Assembly (NCBI GenBank): GCA_029565415.1
Contig: JAKQOH010000197.1
Span: forward strand, 8,196 to 72,195
Source: Candidatus Rifleibacteriota bacterium
Lineage (GTDB): Bacteria; Riflebacteria; Ozemobacteria; Ozemobacterales; Ozemobacteraceae
Length of the DNA stretch: 64,000 nt
Direction of reading: 5' to 3'
A model generated the notes under the pieces. That model was not told the DNA's origin, did no database searches, and worked only from the letters and a program-made list of their open reading frames with translations. Position numbers and translations under genes: made by a program. Below, piece after piece: positions 44,223-52,685 of this stretch. Each line of letters starts with the position of its first letter. Position 1 is the stretch's first letter.

Positions 44223-45905
44223 ATGGGTATGTTCTGCTATCAGTGTGAACAGACGGCGCAGGGCAAGGGTTGTACGATGGCCGGCGTGTGCGGCAAGGAT
44301 GCCACCACGGCCTCCCTGCAGGATCTCCTGCTCGAAGTGACCAAGGGCATCGCGATGTATGCGCACCGGGCCCGCACGCTGGGAGCGGTCGACGCCACGA
44401 TCGACCGGAAGGTCGTCGAGAACCTGTTCACCACCGTCACGAACGTGAATTTCGATCCCGACCGCCTTTCCGGCCTCATCCACGCCGCCGTCGAGAAGCG
44501 CGCCGCCGCCCGCAAGCTGTATGAAGCTGCCTGCGCCAAGGCCGGCAAACAGCCCGAAACGCTGAGCGGCCCCGCCGCCGTCGCTCCCGCTTCCGACATC
44601 CCCGGCATGGTCGCCCAGGGCGCCCAGGTCGGCATCGAACATCGCAAGAAGCTGTTCGGCGAAGATATCACCGGCCTGATGGAACTCCTGACCTACGGTC
44701 TGAAGGGCATGGCCGCCTACGCCGACCACGCGCTCGTGCTCGGCAAGGAAGACGCGGCCGTGAACGCGTTCTTCCTCGATGCGCTGGATCTGCTGACCCA
44801 CGAGAAGCAGACCGTCGACGAGCTGTTCACCTACAACATGAAGGCCGGCGAAGTGAACCTGAAGATCATGGGTCTGCTGGATGCCGCCAACACCGAGACC
44901 TACGGCCATCCCGAGCCGACCAGCATGCGCATCACCCCCGTGAAGGGCAAGTGCATCCTCGTCTCCGGCCATGACCTGAAAGACCTCTACGCGCTGCTCG
45001 AGCAGACCGAGGGCAAGGGCATCAACATCTACACCCACGGCGAGATGCTTCCCTGCAACGCGTATCCGAAGCTGAAGAAGTTCAAGCACCTCGTCGGCAA
45101 CTACGGCGGCGCCTGGCAGGATCAGGCCAAGGAGTTCGACGCCTTCCCCGGCGCGATCCTGATGACCACGAACTGCATCCAGAAGCCGCGCGACACCTAC
45201 AAGGGCCGCATCTTCACCTGCGGGCTGGTCGCCTGGCCAGGCGTGAAGCACATCTCCGACCGCAACTTCGCCCCGGTCATCGAGGCCGCCCTCGCCGCCC
45301 CCGGCTTCACCGCCGACGAGCCCGAGAAGCGGATCATGATGGGCTTCGCCCGCAACGCCGTGCTCGGCGTGGCCGACAAGGTCATCGACGCCGTGAAAGC
45401 CGGCGCCATCAAGCACTTCTTCCTGATCGGCGGCTGCGACGGCGCGAAGAGCGGCCGCAACTACTACACCGACTTCGCCCAGGCCGTTCCGAACGACTGC
45501 GTGATCCTGACCCTCGCCTGCGGCAAGTTCCGGTTCAACAAGCTGGAATACGGCACCATCGGCGGCATTCCGCGCCTGCTCGACATGGGCCAGTGCAACG
45601 ACGCCTACTCGGCCATCCAGGTCGCCGTGGCGCTCTCGAAGGCGTTCAATACCGACGTGAACAGCCTGCCGCTCTCGATGGTACTCTCCTGGTACGAGCA
45701 GAAGGCCGTCTGCATCCTGCTCACCCTGCTCTCGCTGGGCATCAAGAACATCCGCCTCGGGCCGACGCTGCCGGCGTTCGTCACCCCGGCCGTCCTCAAG
45801 GTGCTCGTCGAGAAGTTCAGCATCATGCCCACCACCACCGCAGAGGCCGACCTCAAGGCCATTCTGCCCAACGCCCAGATCAAGATCGCGGCGGCCAACG
45901 CCTGA
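44223..45905 (+). CDS. hcp: Hybrid-cluster protein (hydroxylamine reductase)
   Basis: A 560-residue iron-sulfur enzyme. The N-terminal cluster cysteines are C5-x2-C8-x8-C17-x5-C23, the class I pattern seen in anaerobes. Later motifs such as HGEMLPCNAYP, NCIQKP, CDGAKSGRNYYTDF, LACGKFRFNK and the end IRLGPTLPAF fit the hybrid [4Fe-2O-2S] cluster pocket. Hcp is now thought to reduce nitric oxide to nitrous oxide and protects anaerobes from nitrosative stress. AGGAGG precedes the ATG. Confidence 0.97.
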   Translation: MGMFCYQCEQTAQGKGCTMAGVCGKDATTASLQDLLLEVTKGIAMYAHRARTLGAVDATIDRKVVENLFTTVTNVNFDPDRLSGLIHAAVEKRAAARKLYEAACAKAGKQPETLSGPAAVAPASDIPGMVAQGAQVGIEHRKKLFGEDITGLMELLTYGLKGMAAYADHALVLGKEDAAVNAFFLDALDLLTHEKQTVDELFTYNMKAGEVNLKIMGLLDAANTETYGHPEPTSMRITPVKGKCILVSGHDLKDLYALLEQTEGKGINIYTHGEMLPCNAYPKLKKFKHLVGNYGGAWQDQAKEFDAFPGAILMTTNCIQKPRDTYKGRIFTCGLVAWPGVKHISDRNFAPVIEAALAAPGFTADEPEKRIMMGFARNAVLGVADKVIDAVKAGAIKHFFLIGGCDGAKSGRNYYTDFAQAVPNDCVILTLACGKFRFNKLEYGTIGGIPRLLDMGQCNDAYSAIQVAVALSKAFNTDVNSLPLSMVLSWYEQKAVCILLTLLSLGIKNIRLGPTLPAFVTPAVLKVLVEKFSIMPTTTAEADLKAILPNAQIKIAAANA

Positions 45906-45920
45906 TCCCATGATCTCCAG

Positions 45921-45950
45921 CGGCCGGCCCCCCGGGGCCGGCCGTTTTCT
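45921..45950 (+). terminator. Intrinsic terminator after hcp
   Basis: A near-perfect 11-bp GC hairpin (45921-45944, CGGCCGGCCCC with GGGGCCGGCCG) is followed by TTTTCT. Some read-through to the next genes is possible. Confidence 0.75.
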
Positions 45951-45971
45951 CTGCCCGGGAACTATATACCC

Positions 45972-46601
45972 ATGACAATAGATAACCCTGTCCAGCTTCA
46001 CGCATGCAGAGGCGCAACCTCCACCTGTCCGAACGCCCTGGTCGGCACGGGCGAACTGCTCGCCGGCATCGACACGGTGCTCGCAGCGTTCGACGCCCGC
46101 TCGGCCGACACACCCGCAGCTCCGGCCGGCCATGCGCATCTGCGATTCACGATCGGGATCGCCGCCTGTCCGAATGCCTGCTCCCGGCCCCAGATCATGG
46201 ATGTCGGCTTCATCAGAGCCGAGTATCCCGCCTTCGAGGCCGAACGCTGCACCGGCTGCGGGGCCTGCGTGCGAGCCTGTCGCGAAGGCTGCCTCTCGAT
46301 CGAAGGGAAGCGCCTTTCGTTCAGCCCCGCCTCGTGCGTCGGGTGCGGGGACTGCCGACGGGCCTGCCCGGTGAACGCGATCACCCGGGCCAGAACGGGA
46401 TTCCGCGTCCTGGTTGGCGGGCGGCTCGGCCGCCATCCGCGACTCGCGACGGAGCTGCCGGGCATCTGCACGACAGAGCTGGCGTGTGATCACCTTTCGG
46501 CCTGTCTCAATGCGGTGCACACCGCCGCCCGCCCCGGAGTCCGGCTGGCCACTCTTCTGGAGGCCGGAAATCCGGCTCTCCGGCGACGGCTCGGCCTGTG
46601 A
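45972..46601 (+). CDS. Small siroheme-type/ferredoxin protein
   Basis: A 209-residue protein. Residues 1-80 resemble the core of the sulfite/nitrite reductase half that binds siroheme and a [4Fe-4S] cluster: C12-x6-C19 and C66-x3-C70 (in AACPNAC). Two ferredoxin clusters follow: C93/C96/C99/C103 and C122/C125/C128/C132. It lacks the extra half-domains of full-length sulfite or nitrite reductase. It may be a small reductase or an electron-transfer protein for nitrogen or sulfur oxyanions. It overlaps the next gene by 4 bp (GTGA). Confidence 0.8.
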   Translation: MTIDNPVQLHACRGATSTCPNALVGTGELLAGIDTVLAAFDARSADTPAAPAGHAHLRFTIGIAACPNACSRPQIMDVGFIRAEYPAFEAERCTGCGACVRACREGCLSIEGKRLSFSPASCVGCGDCRRACPVNAITRARTGFRVLVGGRLGRHPRLATELPGICTTELACDHLSACLNAVHTAARPGVRLATLLEAGNPALRRRLGL

Positions 46602-47581
46602 GCCGACTCTTCCGGGGAAAGGCCCCGGCCGCCGTGTTCATCGGCATCACCGGGCTTCTCTCCTTCGCCGCCTGGAAAGCCCGGATTCCGCTCCTGCTGG
46701 CCGACCGGTTCCTGCCCGGCGCCGGCATCCTCGAGATCCTCCTCCTTGCATCCTACGGCACCTGGATCCATAGCCTTCTCCAGGATCCCCGGCGGGCCCC
46801 CGCCATCCGCGGCCGGATCTGGGGACTGTTTTCGGCCGTGTTTTTCGCGCAACTGGCGCTGGGCCTTGCGGGCTTCGAGCGGTTTCTGATGACCGGCGCG
46901 CTCCATCTTCCCGTGCCCGCCCTGATCGTCGGCGGCCCCCTGTATCGCGGGGAAGGACTGTTCATGCCGATTCTCTACGGCACGACCCTGCTGCTGGCCG
47001 GAAGCGCCTGGTGCAGCCATCTCTGCTATATCGGCGCCTGGGACCACGCCTGCGCAGGCTCGAACAACGCTACCCGCAGAGAGTATCCGGCTGCGGCCCC
47101 GTGGTTCCGCCTGATCACGCTCACTGCAACCGTCGGCCTCGCGCTCGGCCTGCGCTGGATCGGCGCCGCACGGGAAACCGCTTTCGCGGCCGCAGTGACA
47201 TTCAGCCTTGGGGGTATCGCCGTGATGCTCGTTCTCTCACGCCGCATGGGACGGATGATGCACTGCACCGCCTACTGCCCGATCGGCCTGCTCAGTACTG
47301 TTCTCGGCCGACTGAATCCGTTCCGGATCCGCATCGCACCCACCTGTGACGCCTGCGGTGCGTGTTCCCGGAGTTGCCGATACGGAGCGCTCGACCCCGA
47401 ACACCTCCGCCGGCAGGATCCCGGCCAGACCTGCACATTGTGCGGGGACTGTCTCGCCGCATGCGCCCGGGGCAACCTGGGCTATGCGTTTCCGGGCCTC
47501 GACCGGGAGAGGGCGCGGAGCCTGTTCCTCGTGATCGTCGTCATCCTTCACACCGTTTTTCTCGGCGTGGCCCGCATCTGA
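46598..47581 (+). CDS. NapH-like membrane polyferredoxin
   Basis: A 327-residue inner-membrane protein with about six helices and cytoplasmic cysteine pairs CSHLC and CTAYCPIG typical of NapH/RnfB-type 4Fe-4S binding domains. A C-terminal ferredoxin has CDACGACSRSC and CTLCGDCLAAC. It probably draws electrons from quinol or a periplasmic donor to the overlapping siroheme/ferredoxin protein. The GTG start lies in the previous stop (GTGA). Confidence 0.87.
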   Translation: MSRLFRGKAPAAVFIGITGLLSFAAWKARIPLLLADRFLPGAGILEILLLASYGTWIHSLLQDPRRAPAIRGRIWGLFSAVFFAQLALGLAGFERFLMTGALHLPVPALIVGGPLYRGEGLFMPILYGTTLLLAGSAWCSHLCYIGAWDHACAGSNNATRREYPAAAPWFRLITLTATVGLALGLRWIGAARETAFAAAVTFSLGGIAVMLVLSRRMGRMMHCTAYCPIGLLSTVLGRLNPFRIRIAPTCDACGACSRSCRYGALDPEHLRRQDPGQTCTLCGDCLAACARGNLGYAFPGLDRERARSLFLVIVVILHTVFLGVARI

Positions 47582-47588
47582 CCGGTAT

Positions 47589-47789
47589 TTACCGGCAGGA
47601 GGCAGGCGGGGCGGAGTGACTCACGACATGGTGCAGGACGCCGGTCCGGCCAGCCGCGGGCTCGAAAGCGCCCGCCGAGCGGATCGCCGCCAGCAGCGCC
47701 GCGACCAGGATGACCCAGCCGATGACACCAACCAGCAGGGAACGGCGGACACGGTCATTCGCGAACGGATACCGGCGCATCATGGTCAT
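47589..47789 (-). CDS. Small single-helix membrane protein, uncertain
   Basis: A possible 66-residue protein with one central hydrophobic helix (about residues 16-36) and a Cys near the end. GAGGGATCC precedes the ATG at 47789. It converges on the polyferredoxin gene with an 8-bp gap. No family is recognised; coding potential rests on the ribosome-binding site and helix only. Confidence 0.4.
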   Translation of the reverse strand: MTMMRRYPFANDRVRRSLLVGVIGWVILVAALLAAIRSAGAFEPAAGRTGVLHHVVSHSAPPASCR

Positions 47790-48119
47790 GGATCCCTCAC
47801 TTCCCCGATTACACGGGCATTCAACGGCATTCCGACCGCACCCCGGATAGCCCGGCTGCGATCGCCACCGTTCGTACGCAACTTCCGTTCCAGGTTCGAT
47901 CATCGGTGAAAATCCGCCTGGATAGCCAAGAACCGAGACGATGGTCCGGAAAAGCCGTCATTTTTTTGACACCCGCCCGATGAAAATCGATCAGGCCCGG
48001 CAAGAAGCCTTGGATCGGTGTCTTCGGAGACCCCGCATATCGCTATTTTCATCCATATATGATACTGTGCCTGGGCAGACATTTCTCGAACTGCCACCCA
48101 TCTTCCCATCGAGCCGATC
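47790..48119. other. Gap with long-range inverted repeat, possible structured RNA
   Basis: About 330 bp without a convincing gene. GATGAAAATCGAT (47979-47991) can pair with ATCGCTATTTTCATC (48039-48053), a 13-bp stem with a 2-nt bulge; inside it lies a small hairpin with GTCT-TCGG-AGAC. TTGACA occurs at 47966-47971. It may be a leader or small RNA ahead of the outer-membrane gene. Confidence 0.4.
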
Positions 48120-48809
48120 GTGACCCAGCGCATCTATGCCGTTCCCATTTCCCCATTCCTCCCATCCCGTTCCCTTCTTCTATCCAGCTTTCTGTTCCTT
48201 TTCCTTGTCATGACTCCAGCCCTGCCTGGAGCCGACACGGAGTATTGGCATGAATCCATTTTTGCGTTCGATCTCGACGAAGGCGCCTCGATGGAAATCG
48301 GCTTCGAGCAGCAGTTCGTCGATCAATGCTCGAAGTTCGCGCTGTATAATTTCACCCTCGAACCCTCTTTCAGACTGGACGCCAGGTCCTCGATGGGCTT
48401 CGGCTTCCGTCATGAGCGCGAGAAGGAAGACGGCATCTGGACGACGGAAGACCGGTATTGGCTCCATTATGCCTCCAAGCACCGCGCGGGGAAATGGACC
48501 TTCAAATTCAGACCCCTGCTCGAGTATCGAAATCTCGCCGAGCGCGATGCCTGGCTACTGCGCCCGAAGCTGTTCATCCAGCACCCCGCCCGGATTGGCA
48601 AGAAAGCGGTGAAGTTCTCCATCGTCGGTGATCCCTACTACGCATTCTACGCAGGAGCCGTCCGCCAGAAGCGGATTTCCGCGGGCATCACCTTCGATCT
48701 CGCCAGAAAGACCGAATGCTCGCTCTACTATCTGCGCAAGCTGAAATGGTCCGGCGACGACTGGAAGACCACGCATGTGATCGGCTCCGAGCTCGTATTT
48801 TCCTACTGA
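48120..48809 (+). CDS. DUF2490-like outer-membrane beta-barrel protein
   Basis: A 229-residue protein with a signal peptide (about residues 17-38, ending LPGAD). The rest alternates polar and aromatic residues, with repeated short strands such as SMEIGFEQQFVD, SMGFGFRHER and an end in Phe/Tyr (VFSY), which is typical of small beta-barrels of the DUF2490 type. The start is uncertain: GTG at 48120 has no good ribosome-binding site. Confidence 0.75.
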   Translation: MTQRIYAVPISPFLPSRSLLLSSFLFLFLVMTPALPGADTEYWHESIFAFDLDEGASMEIGFEQQFVDQCSKFALYNFTLEPSFRLDARSSMGFGFRHEREKEDGIWTTEDRYWLHYASKHRAGKWTFKFRPLLEYRNLAERDAWLLRPKLFIQHPARIGKKAVKFSIVGDPYYAFYAGAVRQKRISAGITFDLARKTECSLYYLRKLKWSGDDWKTTHVIGSELVFSY

Positions 48810-48962
48810 CACAGGCGGCCGGGCTGCATCTGGATCGCAGCGGTGTCGCTCCACCGGGTTCGTATTCGGTGCAGTATCTCCGGGAAAACCGGGACTCGCC
48901 AATTTGGGAAAAATCGCGTAGCATGGAGGGAAACCTTCTCATCGAATGGAGGCAGGGAAAGA

Positions 48963-50042
48963 ATGTATAAAAATAAATATATTTCGCTCATCGCCGTTTT
49001 GTTTCTCGTGTTCAGCAGCTTCGGCGCCGCTCTCGATGCGCGGGACTGGAACCGGGATCCGGCATGCGTCATGGTTCCCTTCGCACCGAAGGTGATCGCG
49101 GTCGGGGACATCCATGGCGCGTTCAAGCAGTTCGCGGACACGCTCGAAACGGTCGGAATGGCGAAGCGCGTCACTCCGGATGGATTCGAGATGACCTGGA
49201 CCGGCGGAAAAGACGTCCTGGTCTTCACGGGTGACCTGACGGACCGCGGCGAGAACACGAAGCAGGTCTACGATGCCGTCATGAGCCTCGAGAAGCAGGC
49301 CGACGCCGCCGGCGGCCACGTGTTCCCGATGTTCGGCAACCACGAGGCGCTGCTGCTCAACGGCACCGTCGAGAAGTGGGCCAAGACCCTGACCTCGCAC
49401 AAGCAGAAGTGGTATCAGAACACGCTCGACTCGTTCACCAAAGCCGGCCTTGATTTCCATCAGGCCATCTCCCCGGAGGGCACCTACGGCTCCTGGATCC
49501 GCCGCCGGCCGCTGTTCGCGGTCATCAACGGGTATATGTTCGTTCACGGCGGGCTGCAGGCCGAACCCCAGGGCCTCACCGCGATCGCGACCCGGTTCCG
49601 GATCGACATGGAGAAAGGCGACTTCAACGCCGGCATCTTCATGGATGAGAAGGGCCCCCTCTGGAACCGCGACTGGTGGAACGACGCCACGCTGATCGAA
49701 CGCAGTCTCCAGATCATGGGCATCCGGGGCGTGGTGTTCGGTCACACCGTCGGCGCCATGGGCACCGAGGGCGAGATCAATGTGAAGAATAACGAGCTGA
49801 TCGGCATCGACATCGGCATGTGCCCCGCCTACGGAAAGAGCCAGGGCGGCGCCCTGGTGATGACCGCGACCTCCGACGGCGGCATCGCGGCCGAAGCGAT
49901 CTATACCGACAGGCCTTCCGTAAAGCTGTTCTCGATCGCCGGAACCGGCCGCCGCGCCCCGCGCCCCGGATCCCGCCCCCAGCGCCGGCCCGTTCTCGTT
50001 CCCGCGAACGAGCAGCTCCCACGCACCGGCACGGACAACTGA
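48963..50042 (+). CDS. Exported metallophosphoesterase
   Basis: A 359-residue protein with a signal peptide (residues 1-24) and a calcineurin-like phosphoesterase domain. The metal ligands follow the family order: VGDIHG, GDLTDRG, GNHE, FVHGG and VFGHT. The tail is basic and Pro/Arg-rich. It resembles the Shewanella-like and bacterial PPP-type phosphatases and acts in the periplasm. ATGGAGGCAGGG precedes the ATG at 48963. A strong terminator follows. Confidence 0.92.
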   Translation: MYKNKYISLIAVLFLVFSSFGAALDARDWNRDPACVMVPFAPKVIAVGDIHGAFKQFADTLETVGMAKRVTPDGFEMTWTGGKDVLVFTGDLTDRGENTKQVYDAVMSLEKQADAAGGHVFPMFGNHEALLLNGTVEKWAKTLTSHKQKWYQNTLDSFTKAGLDFHQAISPEGTYGSWIRRRPLFAVINGYMFVHGGLQAEPQGLTAIATRFRIDMEKGDFNAGIFMDEKGPLWNRDWWNDATLIERSLQIMGIRGVVFGHTVGAMGTEGEINVKNNELIGIDIGMCPAYGKSQGGALVMTATSDGGIAAEAIYTDRPSVKLFSIAGTGRRAPRPGSRPQRRPVLVPANEQLPRTGTDN

Positions 50043-50067
50043 CCGGTTTATCCCCGTTTCCACCCCG

Positions 50068-50092
50068 GCCCCGCCAAACGGCGGGGCTTTTT
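50068..50092 (+). terminator. Intrinsic terminator after the metallophosphoesterase gene
   Basis: GCCCCGCC (50068-50075) pairs with GGCGGGGC (50080-50087) around AAAC, followed by TTTTT. Confidence 0.9.
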
Positions 50093-50113
50093 CATTCTCC
50101 CGGTTGCCTGTGG

Positions 50114-50119
50114 TATCAT
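50114..50119 (+). promoter_or_regulatory. Candidate -10 box of the kinase-receiver-RsbW operon
   Basis: TGTGGTATCAT ends at 50119, of the recurring TGYGGTATMMT form. The transcript would begin near 50126, with a leader of about 100 nt before 50228. Confidence 0.45.
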
Positions 50120-50227
50120 GAACGGGTGAGAGCCTCCGAGGGCTGCCCTCTGGCTGCGGCCTGGCCCCGGAGGGTATGCAGCGCATGGGCGCCGCTCCCA
50201 GAACGAGACAAGAGACGGGAGGCCTGA

Positions 50228-51757
50228 ATGGCGAACGCCATGGAAACGAAGAAGACAATCCTGGTCGTCGACGATATTCCGGACAACATCGAAGTGCTTC
50301 GCGGGATTCTCTCCCGCAGTTACCGCATCAAAGTGGCGACCTCCGGCGCAAAAGCCCTGTCGATCGCAACCGGAGACGATCCGCCCGACCTGATTCTTCT
50401 GGACATCATGATGCCCGGCATGGACGGCTACGAGGTCTGCGCACATCTGAAAGCCCACGACAGGACGCGGAACATCCCGGTCATCTTCGTCACGGCAAAG
50501 GACGAGGTCGTTGACGAGGAGAAAGGCTTCATGACCGGAGCGGTTGACTATATAGCAAAACCTATTATTCCTCGCATCACCGAAGCCCGGGTCGCCACGC
50601 ATCTCGCCCTCCGCCAGGCGATGCGCGACCTCGAGCGCCAGAACGATATCCTGACCGAAAACGCCAGGCTCCGGGACCAGGTCGACCGGATCATGCGGCA
50701 CGATCTGAAAGCCCCTCTGACCGCCTTCATCGGGATACCATCCCTCCTGAAAACCCGCAGCGACCTTCCCCCGGATGTCCTGGAGGCCGTTGGAATGATG
50801 GAGAAATCCGGCCGACGAATGCACGAGATGATCAACAAATCCCTGGACCTGTTCCGGCTGGAATCGGGCACCTACGACCTTCACCCGGTCCCGGTGGATC
50901 TGTTGAAAATCTCCCGCCAGATCCGCTTCGAGTTGAGCGAGCTCCTGATCGCCAAATCGGCAGGGATCCGATTCATGGCGAACGGGGCGGGGGCGGAAGA
51001 ATACGGCAGCTTCCTGCTTCCGGGGGATGAAACGCTCTGTTACTCGATGCTGGCGAATCTCGTCAAGAACGCTGCCGAAGCATGTCCCGTCGGGGGGAGC
51101 GTCACGGTCGCATTCGACGAGAAGCCGATTCCCCGTGTTTCCATTCATAATCCGGGGGTCATTCCCATCGAAATCCGGGAGACGTTCCTGCAGAAATACG
51201 CCACCCACGGCAAGGCGGGAGGAACGGGCCTTGGCTGTTACTCGGCCCGACTCATGGCCGGAGCAATGGGCGGGGTGATGAAGTTCACCACTGACGAGGC
51301 TTCGGGAACGACGATCATCATCGAATTCTCCGGCACCAGCCCCCGCGACCGGCATCAGCGGGGCATGGACGAGCTGAGCGTTCTCCTCATCGACAGCAAC
51401 GACATGGTCCTGTTCACCATCCGGCAGCTCCTGCGCAGCCTGGGGCTGCACCGCATCCTGCAAGCCAGGGATGCCGCCGAGGCCAGGGCCGCCCTGCTCA
51501 ACAACCCGCCGGTCCAGCTCATCATCTGCGACTGGCTCATCCCCGGCATCAGAGGCGAGGAGTTCATCGCCTGGGTCCGGTCCGCGCCCAACTACGGGGA
51601 GCTTCCCATCATCGTGATGGCATCCGATGTCCGCCGGGTCGAGGAAAAGATTCCGACGCGGCCGGGCATTCAGGAAATCGTCATGAAGCCGCTCTCGACT
51701 GACATCATGAAGAGCAGGATCGAGTCCCTCCTCGACCGGATGAAGGATCTCACCTGA
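50228..51757 (+). CDS. Hybrid regulator: REC-HisKA-HATPase-REC
   Basis: A 509-residue cytoplasmic protein. The N-terminal receiver has D59 in LLDIMMPG; the kinase core has H158 in MRHDLKAPLTAF, an N box (NLVKNAAEA), and a glycine box GKAGGTGLG. A second receiver (from about residue 380) has D435 in ICDWLIPG. There is no membrane or input domain, so it works as a relay between phospho-donors. It lies upstream of a lone receiver and an RsbW-like ATPase, forming one operon. Confidence 0.92.
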   Translation: MANAMETKKTILVVDDIPDNIEVLRGILSRSYRIKVATSGAKALSIATGDDPPDLILLDIMMPGMDGYEVCAHLKAHDRTRNIPVIFVTAKDEVVDEEKGFMTGAVDYIAKPIIPRITEARVATHLALRQAMRDLERQNDILTENARLRDQVDRIMRHDLKAPLTAFIGIPSLLKTRSDLPPDVLEAVGMMEKSGRRMHEMINKSLDLFRLESGTYDLHPVPVDLLKISRQIRFELSELLIAKSAGIRFMANGAGAEEYGSFLLPGDETLCYSMLANLVKNAAEACPVGGSVTVAFDEKPIPRVSIHNPGVIPIEIRETFLQKYATHGKAGGTGLGCYSARLMAGAMGGVMKFTTDEASGTTIIIEFSGTSPRDRHQRGMDELSVLLIDSNDMVLFTIRQLLRSLGLHRILQARDAAEARAALLNNPPVQLIICDWLIPGIRGEEFIAWVRSAPNYGELPIIVMASDVRRVEEKIPTRPGIQEIVMKPLSTDIMKSRIESLLDRMKDLT

Positions 51758-51773
51758 GCAGGAGAGGATCGCC

Positions 51774-52187
51774 ATGGACAGACAGCCTGGAAAACTGAAA
51801 ATCCTCGTCGTGGACGACGACGAGCCATCCCGACTGATCATCACGACCCTGGCGGCAAGGGAAGGGCACGAGGTGTTCGAAGCCGGGACCGGAGCCGCGG
51901 GGTTGAAGCTTTTTGATATTATTCAACCTGATATTGTATTTTCAGATATTTCCATGCCGGTCATGGATGGTCTTCAGATGCTGGAGCGTATCCGGGAACG
52001 CTCCCACACGGCCGTGGTCATCATGACGACGGCGTTCGGAGCCGCCGAATTCACCCTGAAAGCCCTGCGGCTCCGGGCCAACGATTATCTCGTGAAGCCG
52101 ATCGCGCTCGGGGACATCACGTCTGCGCTCCGGAAATACGCGGATGTGATCGCCTCCCGCTCGGAGGAGCGGGAGGTGCTCGCCTGA
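51774..52187 (+). CDS. Single-domain response regulator
   Basis: A 137-residue receiver domain with VVDDDE, D58 in SDISMPVMDG, a Thr in MTTAFG and a lysine in LVKPI. It has no DNA-binding domain. It probably acts on the downstream ATPase or shuttles phosphate between the kinases. The middle of the gene has an AT-rich codon patch at about 51912-51950. Confidence 0.92.
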   Translation: MDRQPGKLKILVVDDDEPSRLIITTLAAREGHEVFEAGTGAAGLKLFDIIQPDIVFSDISMPVMDGLQMLERIRERSHTAVVIMTTAFGAAEFTLKALRLRANDYLVKPIALGDITSALRKYADVIASRSEEREVLA

Positions 52188-52201
52188 TTCTCCAGCGGCA
52201 G

Positions 52202-52684
52202 TTGCAGATGCAGGTTGGCAACGTTCCGGAGATCGTCGGAAAAGTCGCCGATCGCCTGATGCAGGAAACCGAGGGCAGGATTCGTCCGGCAGAGCGTCTC
52301 GGCATCCGTCTCGGCCTGATCGAAATCATTCGCAACGCCATAGAACACGGCAATCTCGGCATCACGTATGACGAGAAAACAGCGGCGCTCGACGGCGACC
52401 CCTCTGCCTTCGAACGGCTGATTTCCGAACGCATGGCCGATCCGTCACGCAAGGAGCGGCACGTCGACATCCGCTTTCAGATGGACGGCGCACAGTGTGA
52501 ATGGATCATCTCCGACGAGGGGGCGGGATTCGACTGGCAGAGCGTGCCCGACCCGAACGATCCGGCAAATCTCCTTTCCACGCACGGCCGGGGAATCCTG
52601 CTGACCCGCCTGAACTTCGATGCCGTTTCCTACTTCGGACGGGGGAACCAGGTGTCTCTCCGCAAGAGCCTCCCCGCGACCTGA
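52202..52684 (+). CDS. RsbW-like anti-sigma/serine kinase ATPase
   Basis: A 160-residue GHKL ATPase: the N box is IEIIRNAIEHGN, the G1 box is SDEGAGFDW, and HGRGILLTR is the G2 box. This is the HATPase_c_2 family used by anti-sigma factors and partner-switch kinases. The start is uncertain. TTG at 52202 or ATG at 52208 give it a short N-terminus; the frame stays open upstream, and an unusual ATT or CTG start next to the previous stop would agree better with GGGAGG at 52170-52175. A CHASE2-SpoIIE phosphatase at 58420 could be its opposite number. Confidence 0.82.
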   Translation: MQMQVGNVPEIVGKVADRLMQETEGRIRPAERLGIRLGLIEIIRNAIEHGNLGITYDEKTAALDGDPSAFERLISERMADPSRKERHVDIRFQMDGAQCEWIISDEGAGFDWQSVPDPNDPANLLSTHGRGILLTRLNFDAVSYFGRGNQVSLRKSLPAT

Positions 52685-52685
52685 A

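Noticed and set aside
43950..46520. An 856-codon open frame on the minus strand across hcp and its neighbours
   Set aside because: It is a shadow of hcp: GC-rich third positions leave the opposite strand open. Hcp on the plus strand has full family motifs and a strong ribosome-binding site.
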